Part shown: in pieces, positions 7,613 through 16,443 of the stretch
Position numbering within the stretch: position 1 is the first letter of the stretch
How the letters are laid out: every line of letters begins with the position of its first letter
NCBI GenBank assembly: GCA_900074725.1
Contig: LT598460.1
Coordinates: 191,502 to 255,501 of the forward strand
DNA from: Lachancea dasiensis
Lineage: Eukaryota; Ascomycota; Saccharomycetes; Saccharomycetales; Saccharomycetaceae
Direction of reading: 5' to 3'
DNA: 64,000 bases
Program-made: the position numbers and the translations under genes
The notes under the pieces: generated by a model
Told to the model about the DNA's origin: nothing
The model's database searches: none
Seen by the model: the letters and a program-made list of their open reading frames with translations, nothing else

Positions 7613-10159
7613 ATGAGACTACTCAGATATTCGCAGACTTTAAATGGTGGGAAAGTTAGTGGCAGCTGCTTGTCGGATGATATTATTATCGCAGCTGGTT
7701 TGAGCACTATCGTATGTTTTGCAAGTCAGCAATTGGTGAACTGTGCGTTGGGTAAGCAAGATGCTAAACAAGTGGAGAAACTGTTCCATATGCAAGTCCC
7801 TGTCGCTTCAGATGACCAAATATACGATGTAGTGGCCACCAATGATCGTATGTTTGTTGTACTGGAACGTTCGGTATACTTAGCGGATCATTGGCGGGAA
7901 AAGCGCGACGCCAGCGTATTTGTTAAGTTTTGCGAGTTCGAAGCACCTGCGTGTATTACAGATGTTAAGCTAGATCCTTCTACAAGCTTGCTTTTTGTGC
8001 TGGTAAATGTGAGCCCTGAGGAGAACTCAGTTACATTGTGGGATTCAAGAGCCGGCGAAAACCTGGGCCAAATTGGATTAGGCCAGTCTAAGCCTTTAAC
8101 AGCTGTACTGGACCCCAAGTCGCAAATATTCACAGTTATATGTGCTGATCGTAATATATCAGTCTTTCAGTATGACCACACTGGCAGCTACCGACTAATA
8201 CACAAGCTCAATCACTACGTGCAAGTTGACCCACTGCGTTATAAAATCACTATGTCGCCGCAATCGGACAGACTGCCGATTTTGAACTCTATGAGCACTT
8301 CTGGCACCCCTGCCATATTGCTTCTCGATCGTCAACAGCAATTCAAGATTGAGTCCACGCTTGTTGGGCATTTCGACAAATGCCATATCTTCAAGTATTC
8401 TCCAAAAATATATCGTAAGACTACGAAATCGGGTGCCAAAATAACTTATAATCTGGCTGCGTCCGCAGATTTTGAAAGTGGCTCGGTGGTAATCTGGAAT
8501 ACGAAAAGGCTGAAGCCTTTACTTAATACTAAATGCGCACAGGACTCCTATGTAACTGACCTTCAGTGGGGATCTGATGGATTGTCCTTGATCGTTTTTA
8601 CAAGTAACGGTCAAATGATTATATTTGCATTTCGACAGGATGAACTGGGCGAGATAATCTCTGATGCCGAACTTGAAAAGTTAAGAGCCGCCATCAATTT
8701 CCTGCCCCCTCTTCCGCCTGCTCAAAGCGCACTGGAACAAATTACAGAAAATGCCGAAAAGGTGCAGGTAGCTTCGGCTGGAAGTAATGCAAAAGTGGGG
8801 AAGAAAAAAGTGGCCCCAACAACATTGCAGAGCACTTCCATGGAGTTCAATATGCCTTCCTATAGCGTTCCTAAAGATCTCAAAAGGAAGCCCAAAGACC
8901 CTTCCCAGCCATCGAATGGTAAGAAGCAAAAGCACGACTTGGAGCCGATGGATTTTTTAGACACAAGCTTGTTGATGCCTGGTGTATCTTTTTCTAAGAT
9001 GCGCTTAGCTACTCCCAAAATCCGGCTTACATTTTCATACACTGCCAATATTAGTGACAATATGATCTTGACTGTAAAGAATGGGTCAGGAAATGAACAG
9101 ACGCCGAGTGTTATTTCGCTCAAACAAACTGAATTCGGACATGAAAAGACGCTATTCGAAGAGTTTTTGCCCAAACTCATTACGATGTGTACCTCTGGCA
9201 AAAGCTTTTGGAGCTGCTGTAGTGAAGATGGTATCATATACGTTTTTTCTGATTTAGGAAAGAGGTTGTTACCCCCTTTGATAATGGGTGTGCCTTGTAG
9301 CTTCCTTGAAGGCTGTGGTGACTTCCTCTTGTGTGTGACGTCTACGGGTCAAATGTATTGTTGGAATCTCGAAAATTCAAAGCTGCATTTTCCTCCAAGC
9401 TCAGTATATCCCCTTCTCAATCCAAGCCTTCGATTTTCGGACGATGTGTTGACTCGTGCGGAGAATATCACTCTGTGTGCCATTACAGCAAATGGAGTTC
9501 CCATTATAACCTTGAGCAATGGCGATGGCTACATGTTTGACAAAGAAATGGAGACATGGATGTTGATCAACGACACATGGTGGGCATATGGGTCCCAATA
9601 TTGGGATATGACCGAGACAACGACGAGTGGTGCATACCTAAACGAAAGCAATGGAAAACATGAAAAGAAAGATCAATCTTGGAACTCAAGAGCTCAAGGA
9701 TTAACCGAAAAGTTGAAAGGAAATAGAGCCAGCATTCTTAATTACCTTGAGAAGAAAACCAATGATGAACTTAATAGAAAGGGGCGGGCTCGGAATATAC
9801 AAAAATTTGCGAAGACGATATTAATGAAGGAAGGTTTTGAAAACCTGGAGGACAGCGTTACACTATCTCATTTGGAAAACAAGCTATTAATTCTTCTCAG
9901 ACTCGGTGAAAATGAAGAGTTTGTTAGTCTGATTGTAATTTATTGCATACGACTTAGCGAAATGGGCTATAAAGGTAGATTAGAGACTGTGCTTCAGTGG
10001 CTTTACAATGATGGTGACTATAAAAATCTCAAGGTGGCCAACGTAAGCGCGGAAGATCTATTAAAGAAGATCTTGGTAGCGTGCGCTGAGATCCGGCTGG
10101 TCCAAAGAGTCACCACCAGCTATGCTGCTGCCATAGGTTTAATAAATGATTCTCTATAA
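7613..10159 (+). CDS. HIR2: HIR histone chaperone complex subunit Hir2
   Basis: The protein is 848 aa from the ATG at 7613, beginning MRLLRY as in S. cerevisiae Hir2 (875 aa). The N-terminal half is WD40-like (for example SGSVVIWNTKRLKPL). A charged linker contains the KKKV and KRKPKD basic clusters. The C-terminal HIRA/Hir domain is strongly conserved (GSGNEQ, YPLLNPSLRFSDD, TRAENITLC, WWAYGSQYWD, KTNDELNRKGR). Known role: replication-independent H3-H4 deposition and cell-cycle repression of histone genes with Hir1, Hir3 and Hpc2. It converges on MSW1 with only 37 bp between stop codons, so their transcripts must overlap or terminate very tightly. Confidence 0.96.
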   Translation: MRLLRYSQTLNGGKVSGSCLSDDIIIAAGLSTIVCFASQQLVNCALGKQDAKQVEKLFHMQVPVASDDQIYDVVATNDRMFVVLERSVYLADHWREKRDASVFVKFCEFEAPACITDVKLDPSTSLLFVLVNVSPEENSVTLWDSRAGENLGQIGLGQSKPLTAVLDPKSQIFTVICADRNISVFQYDHTGSYRLIHKLNHYVQVDPLRYKITMSPQSDRLPILNSMSTSGTPAILLLDRQQQFKIESTLVGHFDKCHIFKYSPKIYRKTTKSGAKITYNLAASADFESGSVVIWNTKRLKPLLNTKCAQDSYVTDLQWGSDGLSLIVFTSNGQMIIFAFRQDELGEIISDAELEKLRAAINFLPPLPPAQSALEQITENAEKVQVASAGSNAKVGKKKVAPTTLQSTSMEFNMPSYSVPKDLKRKPKDPSQPSNGKKQKHDLEPMDFLDTSLLMPGVSFSKMRLATPKIRLTFSYTANISDNMILTVKNGSGNEQTPSVISLKQTEFGHEKTLFEEFLPKLITMCTSGKSFWSCCSEDGIIYVFSDLGKRLLPPLIMGVPCSFLEGCGDFLLCVTSTGQMYCWNLENSKLHFPPSSVYPLLNPSLRFSDDVLTRAENITLCAITANGVPIITLSNGDGYMFDKEMETWMLINDTWWAYGSQYWDMTETTTSGAYLNESNGKHEKKDQSWNSRAQGLTEKLKGNRASILNYLEKKTNDELNRKGRARNIQKFAKTILMKEGFENLEDSVTLSHLENKLLILLRLGENEEFVSLIVIYCIRLSEMGYKGRLETVLQWLYNDGDYKNLKVANVSAEDLLKKILVACAEIRLVQRVTTSYAAAIGLINDSL

Positions 10160-10196
10160 ATTTCATATAGTTTTCAGCTGTAACTTTTTGATGCAT

Positions 10197-11312
10197 CTAG
10201 AAACCCATCAGTTGCTTTATATCTTGTAACTTCCTATGGGCCATTTCTGAAGCTGCCTGTGCGCCTTCTGTAGTCACTTGCTCCAAATATGAGGGCTCTT
10301 GCATGTACATGTTGAAATTTTCGCGCGGTTGACGTAGTTTCTCTATTATGATTTCTGAGACGTAAGTCTTGAAATCACTATGACTCTTAAAATGCGAGAT
10401 ATCTTTCTGCACTTGGGCAATTGACGTTTTTTGAAGCCCGCTTACAATGTTGATAAGATTCGAGACGCCTGGGCGCTTGAGAGGATCATAAAAAAACTCG
10501 TTAGAAATCGAATCAGTGACTGCTTTTCTGACTTTCTTAACTATAGTGTCGGGATCATCGTTTAGGTAGAGGGTAGCCATTTGATTGGTGTCACTTTTGG
10601 ACATCTTACATGTAGGGTCTTGGAGGCTAAGCACACGTTTTGTAGGAGCTAAAATAGTGGTTGGAATTGTTAGAACTTGCTTCTTAAATAAACTGTTAAA
10701 ACTCTGGGCCAGCGAACGTGTGAGTTCAAGGTGTTGTGCTTGGTCATCGCCGACCGGTACGTGAGTGGATCCGTACAGTAATATATCTGCAGCTTGCAAA
10801 ACAGGGTAAGAGAAAAGCCCGAGCTTCACATTCCCTAGCACGTCAGCGTCCGGTCCGTTTTTCATTGCTTTAGACTTCCATTGTGTCATTCGATTTAAGA
10901 GACCCATTGGGGCAATCGTGGAGAGAAGCCAATGAAGCTCAGCGTGCTGGTGAACCTGTGATTGATAGAAGACAGTAGCATTAGAGGGATCTATACCCAG
11001 CGATAGGATGCTCGCAATTGCTTCACGTCTACTTTGTCGGAGCCTCTGGCCATCAGAAATCGGAATCGTGATGGCGTGCAAATCTGCTACACCAAAAATG
11101 AGTTTGTTATCATCTCGCTTTAAATCACACAGATCTTTCCAAACCCTCACAGCACCTAAGTAGTTACCGAGATGGAATTTGCCTGTGGGTTGCACTAAGC
11201 TGAATATAACAGAGTTTTGAGGTATGTCACTTGAATGTACCTTGTAATCAGTGGTTTTTACAGTTTTCGAAAAGTGTCGGCATGTTCTGGACAAGTTATG
11301 TGACCTGCTCAT
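10197..11312 (-). CDS. MSW1: Mitochondrial tryptophanyl-tRNA synthetase
   Basis: This class I aminoacyl-tRNA synthetase has 371 aa (S. cerevisiae Msw1 is 379). The HIGH-like motif is in QPTGKFHLGNYLG and the KMSKS motif in CKMSKSDTN. The tryptophan/tRNA recognition segment VPVGDDQAQHLELTR is also present. The N-terminus from the ATG at 11312 is rich in R, S and T with no acidic residues for about 20 positions, as expected for mitochondrial import. It charges mitochondrial tRNA-Trp, which in yeast mitochondria also reads UGA. A GTG-led extension of the frame was rejected in favour of this ATG. Confidence 0.96.
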   Translation of the reverse strand: MSRSHNLSRTCRHFSKTVKTTDYKVHSSDIPQNSVIFSLVQPTGKFHLGNYLGAVRVWKDLCDLKRDDNKLIFGVADLHAITIPISDGQRLRQSRREAIASILSLGIDPSNATVFYQSQVHQHAELHWLLSTIAPMGLLNRMTQWKSKAMKNGPDADVLGNVKLGLFSYPVLQAADILLYGSTHVPVGDDQAQHLELTRSLAQSFNSLFKKQVLTIPTTILAPTKRVLSLQDPTCKMSKSDTNQMATLYLNDDPDTIVKKVRKAVTDSISNEFFYDPLKRPGVSNLINIVSGLQKTSIAQVQKDISHFKSHSDFKTYVSEIIIEKLRQPRENFNMYMQEPSYLEQVTTEGAQAASEMAHRKLQDIKQLMGF

Positions 11313-11683
11313 TGTAAAGAATTGTAGTCCGGACCCGGTGTGATCCTGCTTTTGAACCACACTTCTTTTGTTAACGTCGACAGTATGACATTCAATTTTC
11401 TGAAAACTCGTCTTGATATTATCTTCACAAACAAGATCGCAGGTCCGAACTCAACAACATGGCATACGCAATTCAAGTACTTTCAAGAAGAATTCTGAAC
11501 TATTTATCATTTTATGTGAGGCAAAGCTAGCTCACGAAAGCTTGCTGAAACTATCCACGGTTCTCACATCGTTAATCGTCATCTCTACACATTGATTGCT
11601 CAAAATAATCGATGCTGAAACTCTATTGTGACCCGTAAGGTTCATCGTACTGTGCAGGTGTTTGTCTGTATTTTAACGCCAGC

Positions 11684-12739
11684 TCAAGAAAATTTGAATA
11701 CATTCGAGTTGTTCCAACCTTTCTCTGCTAACAATCCGCCAACCGGTCCCTGAGACAAGTCAAATTTCACGCCGGAAACTGTTGATATGTATCCGTCGGG
11801 TCCACAAACTAGTGACAGAATTGGGCGCAAGGGCCCACCAAACCCGTCAAAAGGGCGTTGCTGGTAAATGGTTGGGGTCGGTATAAGACTGAGCACTTTT
11901 TCGGAATTATTTCGGAGGTCCCGTCCCGACTGTGACGAGAACAAATGTAGTTCAAGGCGATTGGCATGCTGCAATCTTTCTAATATCGGCAGCAAGGGAC
12001 CTAGTTCTTTCTCGGTTCTGCAAGAATGAAAAAAAAGAATTCGCCCAGCGAAAGGATATTCTGTTAGTAGAATTTGCATTATGGGGGCTATTCCCGTTCC
12101 TGCTGTAAACGTCGCAATGTCGTATGGCTGGTGTGAAAATTGGTCCATGGACAGGTCGCCGCTGTCGCTCGCGCTTAAATATCGGCGATCTCTCTGCTTC
12201 TCAGTCTGTGACTGAAGTCTGTGGTCCAAGTAGGGCCCTCTTAACTCGATTTGGTAGCCTTCAGGTAAACTGCTGAGCCACCGGGCAACCTCGCCGTATT
12301 GGTATTTTTTCATATAGAACAGTAGCTTGCCGTCTCGATGCTCATCATCTGGAAAAACTTGCAGTCGCCCTCCGCCTACGTGTTCAAGTGGGAGCGGAGT
12401 GTAGTTTCGCACAACCATGATCTCAGGTTGTTTTATCTCCACAGACCATACTCTATCTGAAGTCATCGTTTTCCACCAGTTCTTTCGCTGCCGCTTCAAT
12501 GGTATTAGTTCAAGAACGAAATGGTCTGAGTCAATCTTTCCATTGTAAGAGATCCTATATTTCGTGAAGTAGTCCGGCGATAGCTCAACATGGTGCCAAT
12601 ATTCGTAATAATACCAAGCTGCTCCCAAACTGGTCACCAATCCACTTCCAGTAGTCCATTTTGAAGCGTTATATTTGCGTTTTACAGGAATAGAGTCCGA
12701 CAGTTTCCTAAGTTGAGGCTGAAATCGCCGGATCCACAT
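11684..12739 (-). CDS. CYC2: Mitochondrial flavoprotein oxidoreductase Cyc2 (cytochrome c haem attachment)
   Basis: The protein is 351 aa from the ATG at 12739 (S. cerevisiae Cyc2 is about 366). A basic presequence (MWIRRFQPQLRKLS) precedes one membrane segment at about residues 32-50. A ferredoxin-reductase-like FAD/NAD domain follows, with the nucleotide-binding segment FTAGTGIAPIMQILL and the late segment LVCGPDGY. Known role: an inner-membrane protein facing the intermembrane space that reduces haem for attachment to cytochrome c by the haem lyases. It is divergent from CIA1 with 132 bp between the starts. Its placement between MSW1/CIA1 and PEP12 fits S. cerevisiae CYC2, which lies beside PEP12. 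Confidence 0.93.
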   Translation of the reverse strand: MWIRRFQPQLRKLSDSIPVKRKYNASKWTTGSGLVTSLGAAWYYYEYWHHVELSPDYFTKYRISYNGKIDSDHFVLELIPLKRQRKNWWKTMTSDRVWSVEIKQPEIMVVRNYTPLPLEHVGGGRLQVFPDDEHRDGKLLFYMKKYQYGEVARWLSSLPEGYQIELRGPYLDHRLQSQTEKQRDRRYLSASDSGDLSMDQFSHQPYDIATFTAGTGIAPIMQILLTEYPFAGRILFFHSCRTEKELGPLLPILERLQHANRLELHLFSSQSGRDLRNNSEKVLSLIPTPTIYQQRPFDGFGGPLRPILSLVCGPDGYISTVSGVKFDLSQGPVGGLLAEKGWNNSNVFKFS

Positions 12740-12871
12740 ATTTGATTGTGCGATGCCAGCCCTCACAACCTAAACTCTTTAACAATGAAATTTCAAAACA
12801 CTTTTTATTGATGCCAACAACCAACAACTACCCAAATAAGTGAAAGAGCCAAGTACCTGGTTTTATTTGGG

Positions 12872-13867
12872 ATGCCTATTACGTTACTCAAGTCCCTAGA
12901 ATTACACAGTGACAAACTATGGTCAATTGACAGCGCCAAGGGATTAATGGCCACGGCTTCTTCTGATCGAAAAATCAAATTAGTCAATCTCAGAGCCACC
13001 GATATTAGAGAAGTTGAGGAACTTGATGACAGTACGCACAAGAAGTCCGTAAGATCAGTAGCTTTTAGACCTCACTCATCCATACTGGCAGCCGGATCGT
13101 TCGATTCGACGATATCAGTATGGGGACAGGATGAAAATGAAGATACCCAAGGAACCTTCCAAGAGACAGAACTGCTGGCGATTATCGAAGGTCACGAAAA
13201 TGAGGTGAAATCTGTAGCCTGGTCCCATGCGGGAGAGTTTTTGGCCAGTTGCTCGCGAGACAAAAGTGTCTGGATTTGGGAAGCTGATGAAATGGGCGAG
13301 GAATACGAATGCCTAAGTGTCTTACAAGAACACTCACAAGATGTTAAACACGTAGCATGGCACCCATCGATGAATTTACTAGCTTCGAGCTCGTATGATG
13401 ATACGATCAGACTTTGGAGAGAAGACTCAGATGATTGGGAGTGTGTTACCGTGCTGAATGGTCATGAGGGTACTGTGTGGTGTTCGGCTTTTGAAACATC
13501 AGAATCGCAGCTCAGGTTGGTTAGCTGTAGTGACGATGCGACAGTTCGCGTGTGGAAATATGTAGAGGAGGGCGATGACGGTGAGGATATATGGACTCTG
13601 GAAGCAGTGCTTCCTCGTATCCATTCGAGAGCTGTGTACAGCGTGAGCTGGAGTCCGGGCGGGTTTATCGCGAGTGTTGGTTCTGACGGGCTATTGGTAG
13701 TTTACAAAGAAACAGAACTTGGAACATGGGAGGTGGTTGCCGAGAAGGAAGAGGCTCATGGTGTATTCGAGATAAACACTGTAAAATGGGCTAACGTGAA
13801 TAATAAAGAATTATTACTCACTGGAGGTGATGATGGAAATGCCAACGTTTGGTCTTTTGATCCATAA
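12872..13867 (+). CDS. CIA1: Cytosolic iron-sulfur protein assembly factor Cia1 (seven-bladed WD40)
   Basis: The protein is 331 aa (S. cerevisiae Cia1 is 330) and consists entirely of WD repeats, ending in ...VRVWKY, ...IRLWRE and ...ANVWSF. The start MPITLLKSLELHSDKLW and the conserved second-repeat segment (RSVAFRPHSS) match the family. Known role: the docking protein of the CIA targeting complex (with Met18 and Cia2), which inserts Fe-S clusters into cytosolic and nuclear apoproteins. It is divergent from CYC2 and converges on PEP12 with about 50 bp between stops. Confidence 0.96.
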   Translation: MPITLLKSLELHSDKLWSIDSAKGLMATASSDRKIKLVNLRATDIREVEELDDSTHKKSVRSVAFRPHSSILAAGSFDSTISVWGQDENEDTQGTFQETELLAIIEGHENEVKSVAWSHAGEFLASCSRDKSVWIWEADEMGEEYECLSVLQEHSQDVKHVAWHPSMNLLASSSYDDTIRLWREDSDDWECVTVLNGHEGTVWCSAFETSESQLRLVSCSDDATVRVWKYVEEGDDGEDIWTLEAVLPRIHSRAVYSVSWSPGGFIASVGSDGLLVVYKETELGTWEVVAEKEEAHGVFEINTVKWANVNNKELLLTGGDDGNANVWSFDP

Positions 13868-13918
13868 ACCATAGTTATATCTACCTTACACAGTAATATA
13901 TGCACACCTACCCGTCAT

Positions 13919-14764
13919 CTAAAATACCACCAATATAAACATCAACAGAAGAATAATGAGAACGCCCAGCATGACCAAACAGCTTCGGCTAGAGCCTCTT
14001 TGATAATTCATTGCCTTTCTTAGTTCCCGAGCCCCTGACTGTGCACTATTCGCCACGGAGTATATGTTACTTTCAATGTTATCCACCAAGTGTCCTTGCT
14101 GTTGTACAATTGTACCTAGATCGTGAAAAATTTCGTTTAACTCAATGATGCCGCTCTCGATGTGTGAAATTTCTCGATCTCGATCTTGTATCAGATTTTG
14201 CTGGTAGGCAAACTCTTCGTTGTTTATTGCTTCTCTTTCGATCACCACCTGTTGCGGTTGAGAGTTCTGGTCATTTGTTGCCAGAGCCTGTTTAGGATCA
14301 CCGTCTATTGCGCTTCGGGCTTCTTCTTCTTCCTGTGCCAAGGCGGCCCTGGCTTGTTCGTTCATTGCCTTAGATGTGCTAGTAAACTCCCGCTGTGCTT
14401 CTTGAAACTCCTGGATAGAGTACTTGACATCCCTTATCAGCTTATCTCGTGAAAGCAACTGAGCTTTGTTCAGAGCAGATTCCTCAATCGCACTTACGAT
14501 GTGAACAGATGCATTCAGTGCCTTGATAAGCTTTGTTATCTCATTTATATGGAAAACAGCCTTTTTGTCTATGTTTGCCACCATTTTCGATTTCACATTT
14601 CCCTCCTCTTTATTCCTTCGCAAGGCACTTACGAACTGCTGTAGGGTATTGAGGTGGCCGTTCATCTCAAATAAGTTGGTCATAAGCTTTTCGACATTGT
14701 CTTCAAATTCAGGATTATCAGAAAAAGAATGAGGTACCTCAGAAACCTCATCAATCGCCATCAT
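13919..14764 (-). CDS. PEP12: Endosomal syntaxin (Qa-SNARE) Pep12
   Basis: The 281-aa protein has a syntaxin layout: an N-terminal helical region, a SNARE motif at about residues 190-255 containing the zero-layer Gln in the segment DLGTIVQQQGHLVD, and a single C-terminal membrane anchor (VMLGVLIILLLMFILVVF) at the very end. S. cerevisiae Pep12 is 288 aa. It acts as target-membrane SNARE for Golgi-to-late-endosome/prevacuole traffic. Two adjacent ATGs (14764 and 14761) could both serve as start. Confidence 0.94.
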   Translation of the reverse strand: MMAIDEVSEVPHSFSDNPEFEDNVEKLMTNLFEMNGHLNTLQQFVSALRRNKEEGNVKSKMVANIDKKAVFHINEITKLIKALNASVHIVSAIEESALNKAQLLSRDKLIRDVKYSIQEFQEAQREFTSTSKAMNEQARAALAQEEEEARSAIDGDPKQALATNDQNSQPQQVVIEREAINNEEFAYQQNLIQDRDREISHIESGIIELNEIFHDLGTIVQQQGHLVDNIESNIYSVANSAQSGARELRKAMNYQRGSSRSCLVMLGVLIILLLMFILVVF

Positions 14765-14871
14765 CTCGGATGTTTGAATTATTTACTTGATGAGGCTGCT
14801 TCGCAACTGCTTGGTTTACCTACAGTGTGTCAAGTTGGCTAGTTGGCTCCGGTTAGGATCCTCATTAAACT

Positions 14872-14970
14872 AGTAGTACGTAGATGGTGATCATCCAACT
14901 GATGACAGCGCTAGCAACGAGCACTCCGGTGAGTTTACCTGTGAATAAAGTGCTGGCGTTCATTGCTCTT
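14872..14970 (-). CDS. Possible single-span membrane micropeptide (32 aa)
   Basis: A minus-strand ATG opens a 32-codon frame that begins MNASTLFTGKLTG and continues as one hydrophobic segment (VLVASAVISWMITIYVLLV) before TAA. It looks like a tail- or signal-anchored micropeptide, but I recognise no family and it lies inside the PEP12 promoter. Chance cannot be excluded at this length. Coordinates may be off by a few bases at the start. Confidence 0.25.
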
Positions 14971-15066
14971 TGAGGTCTAGTGCCGAATCGTAATAATCAT
15001 CTTTGTCATAATCCATACTTTTTCATACACGGCACAATCCCGCTCTTGCTGTGTTCTCGTTGATAG

Positions 15067-15120
15067 ATGGCTGCGCCATAAGAACTTGCTGCGCCATAAG
15101 AACTTGCTGCGCCATAAGAA
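15067..15120. repeat. Three tandem copies of an 18-bp unit
   Basis: The unit gctgcgccataagaactt occurs three times in a row. Read on the minus strand in one frame it encodes a repeated SSYGAA; that frame (75 codons) overlaps the 3' end of BIG1 and is not otherwise gene-like. The near-identity of the copies suggests recent expansion. Confidence 0.85.
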
Positions 15121-15198
15121 CTACCTTGCCATCTGATTTCTTGAATGCTGCAGAGCCCGCGAGCACCAATACCTCCGTAAGTACTGGTGAGATGCAAA

Positions 15199-16225
15199 TT
15201 ACTGTTTTTTTTTCTCGACAGAGACCTTTCCATGACTTGGTTCTCTCACTTTCCTCCTCCTGATCGTTAAGAAGATCTGCAACATTGCGTAGCCCACGGT
15301 TGCGGCGACTACAATTTGTAAGGTCGAGCGATGGCGATTCAAAAATTCAGGATCCAATGCACTAAGACGTTCATCTGTCATGCCACTGAATTTAGGCACC
15401 CGTGCGTTGAATGAACCCCTTGCGAGAGCACTGTGGGGGTTCTTCTCATGATCCGAAAGTTTCATTGGATCCTGGAATACCTCGGGAAATATTCTCACGC
15501 CTTGAAACGCCTCATGAATGCTCTTACTCGCAGCTCCCCCAGAAGACAGAGAAGTCAAGATTACGGTGTTGTCGGGAGTAGGAAGCTGACCCAGAACGTG
15601 CTTCAAAATCTTGTCACAATAAGAAAAATAGTCCTCGCGATACTCCTCAGGAGCTGGTTCAAATTCAACCCGTATGGTGCGTGGTCTCCAATCGATGTAC
15701 CTCTCAAAATTCTGAGTGTGATTCCCACGCAGATCGATGTGATCTTCAATTTCCCATTCTTCTTGCGCGTATGCGATGAGCTTTTGGTAATTGTCAGTCC
15801 CATCCCCATTAGTCTCTGCCTTCTCGAATCTCAAGGCGGTAGAGCTTGATCTAATAGAGGTTTCCAAAAACTTGAGACTTGTCCGATACATACTGAAATC
15901 TGAGGCAGTCAAGCCGGGGATATTAATGAACAAGTACGCATCAGATCTATGCCCAGAAATCAGTAATTCGGCAATTTCCAAGAACAAACTTTGGGGCAGA
16001 ATAGTAGATTCGTTGTAGTCAACTTGATAATTTAAAAGCCCTGGTGTTCTTATTTCGTGAATCTGCAGGTTAGCAACATGATCTCTCCATTTTCTGTTCT
16101 TACATCGACTCAACAATTCACACATACAGTTTGTAACTAAACAGAAGCGCTGGTGCGCTCTCCTTGCTCGAAGAGCCAGCCATCGCCAGGGTTAACTGGA
16201 GCAAGGTCCACCATAAAATGCGCAT
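15199..16225 (-). CDS. BIG1: ER membrane protein Big1 (cell-wall beta-1,6-glucan), two exons
   Basis: Exon 2 (16048-15199) is the bulk of the protein. Exon 1 (16225-16128, 98 nt) supplies a signal peptide (MRILWWTLLQLTLAMAGSSS) and ends ...LFSYKL. The joined product is 315 aa, against about 335 in S. cerevisiae. It has a long lumenal domain, one membrane span near the C-terminus (about 20 hydrophobic residues after STLQ) and a dilysine tail (KKKQ) that fits ER retrieval. Known role: an essential or near-essential ER protein needed for normal beta-1,6-glucan. S. cerevisiae BIG1 also has a 5' intron. The neighbouring ATP22 and KIC1 support the identity. Without exon 1 the long frame would begin inside the intron (Met at 16125) and lack a signal peptide. 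Confidence 0.88.
16049..16127 (-). other. BIG1 intron (79 nt)
   Basis: The donor is GTATGT at 16127-16122 and the branch box TGCTAAC is at 16075-16069. Reading frame requires the acceptor AAG ending at 16049. A CAG lies only about seven bases past the branch adenosine; using it would run into a stop within five codons. Confidence 0.8.
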
Positions 16226-16443
16226 GCCTGTATACTCTAAACCTTCTTTTTCTTGACTTGATACAATAGTTTCAAGGTGTTATTATTAAGTACTTGATTT
16301 TGATACAACAGAAAGTGGGCCACAGTGTAGCAAGCTACAGAGGAGTATCCATCGATCGCTTGCCTGGACCTCCATGACTTACACTTGAGTAGTAAGTTCG
16401 ATATGAAATGCAGATAATATATTGATGAGCTACATAAAAGGAT

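Larger units (their letters stand above)
14765..15198. other. Intergenic region between PEP12 and BIG1, at a synteny-block junction
   Basis: This is the promoter of PEP12 and the 3' flank of BIG1. It also marks the join between two conserved gene-order blocks. It contains an 18-bp unit repeated three times (15067-15120) and a possible 32-codon membrane micro-ORF (14872-14970), both listed separately. Confidence 0.6.
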
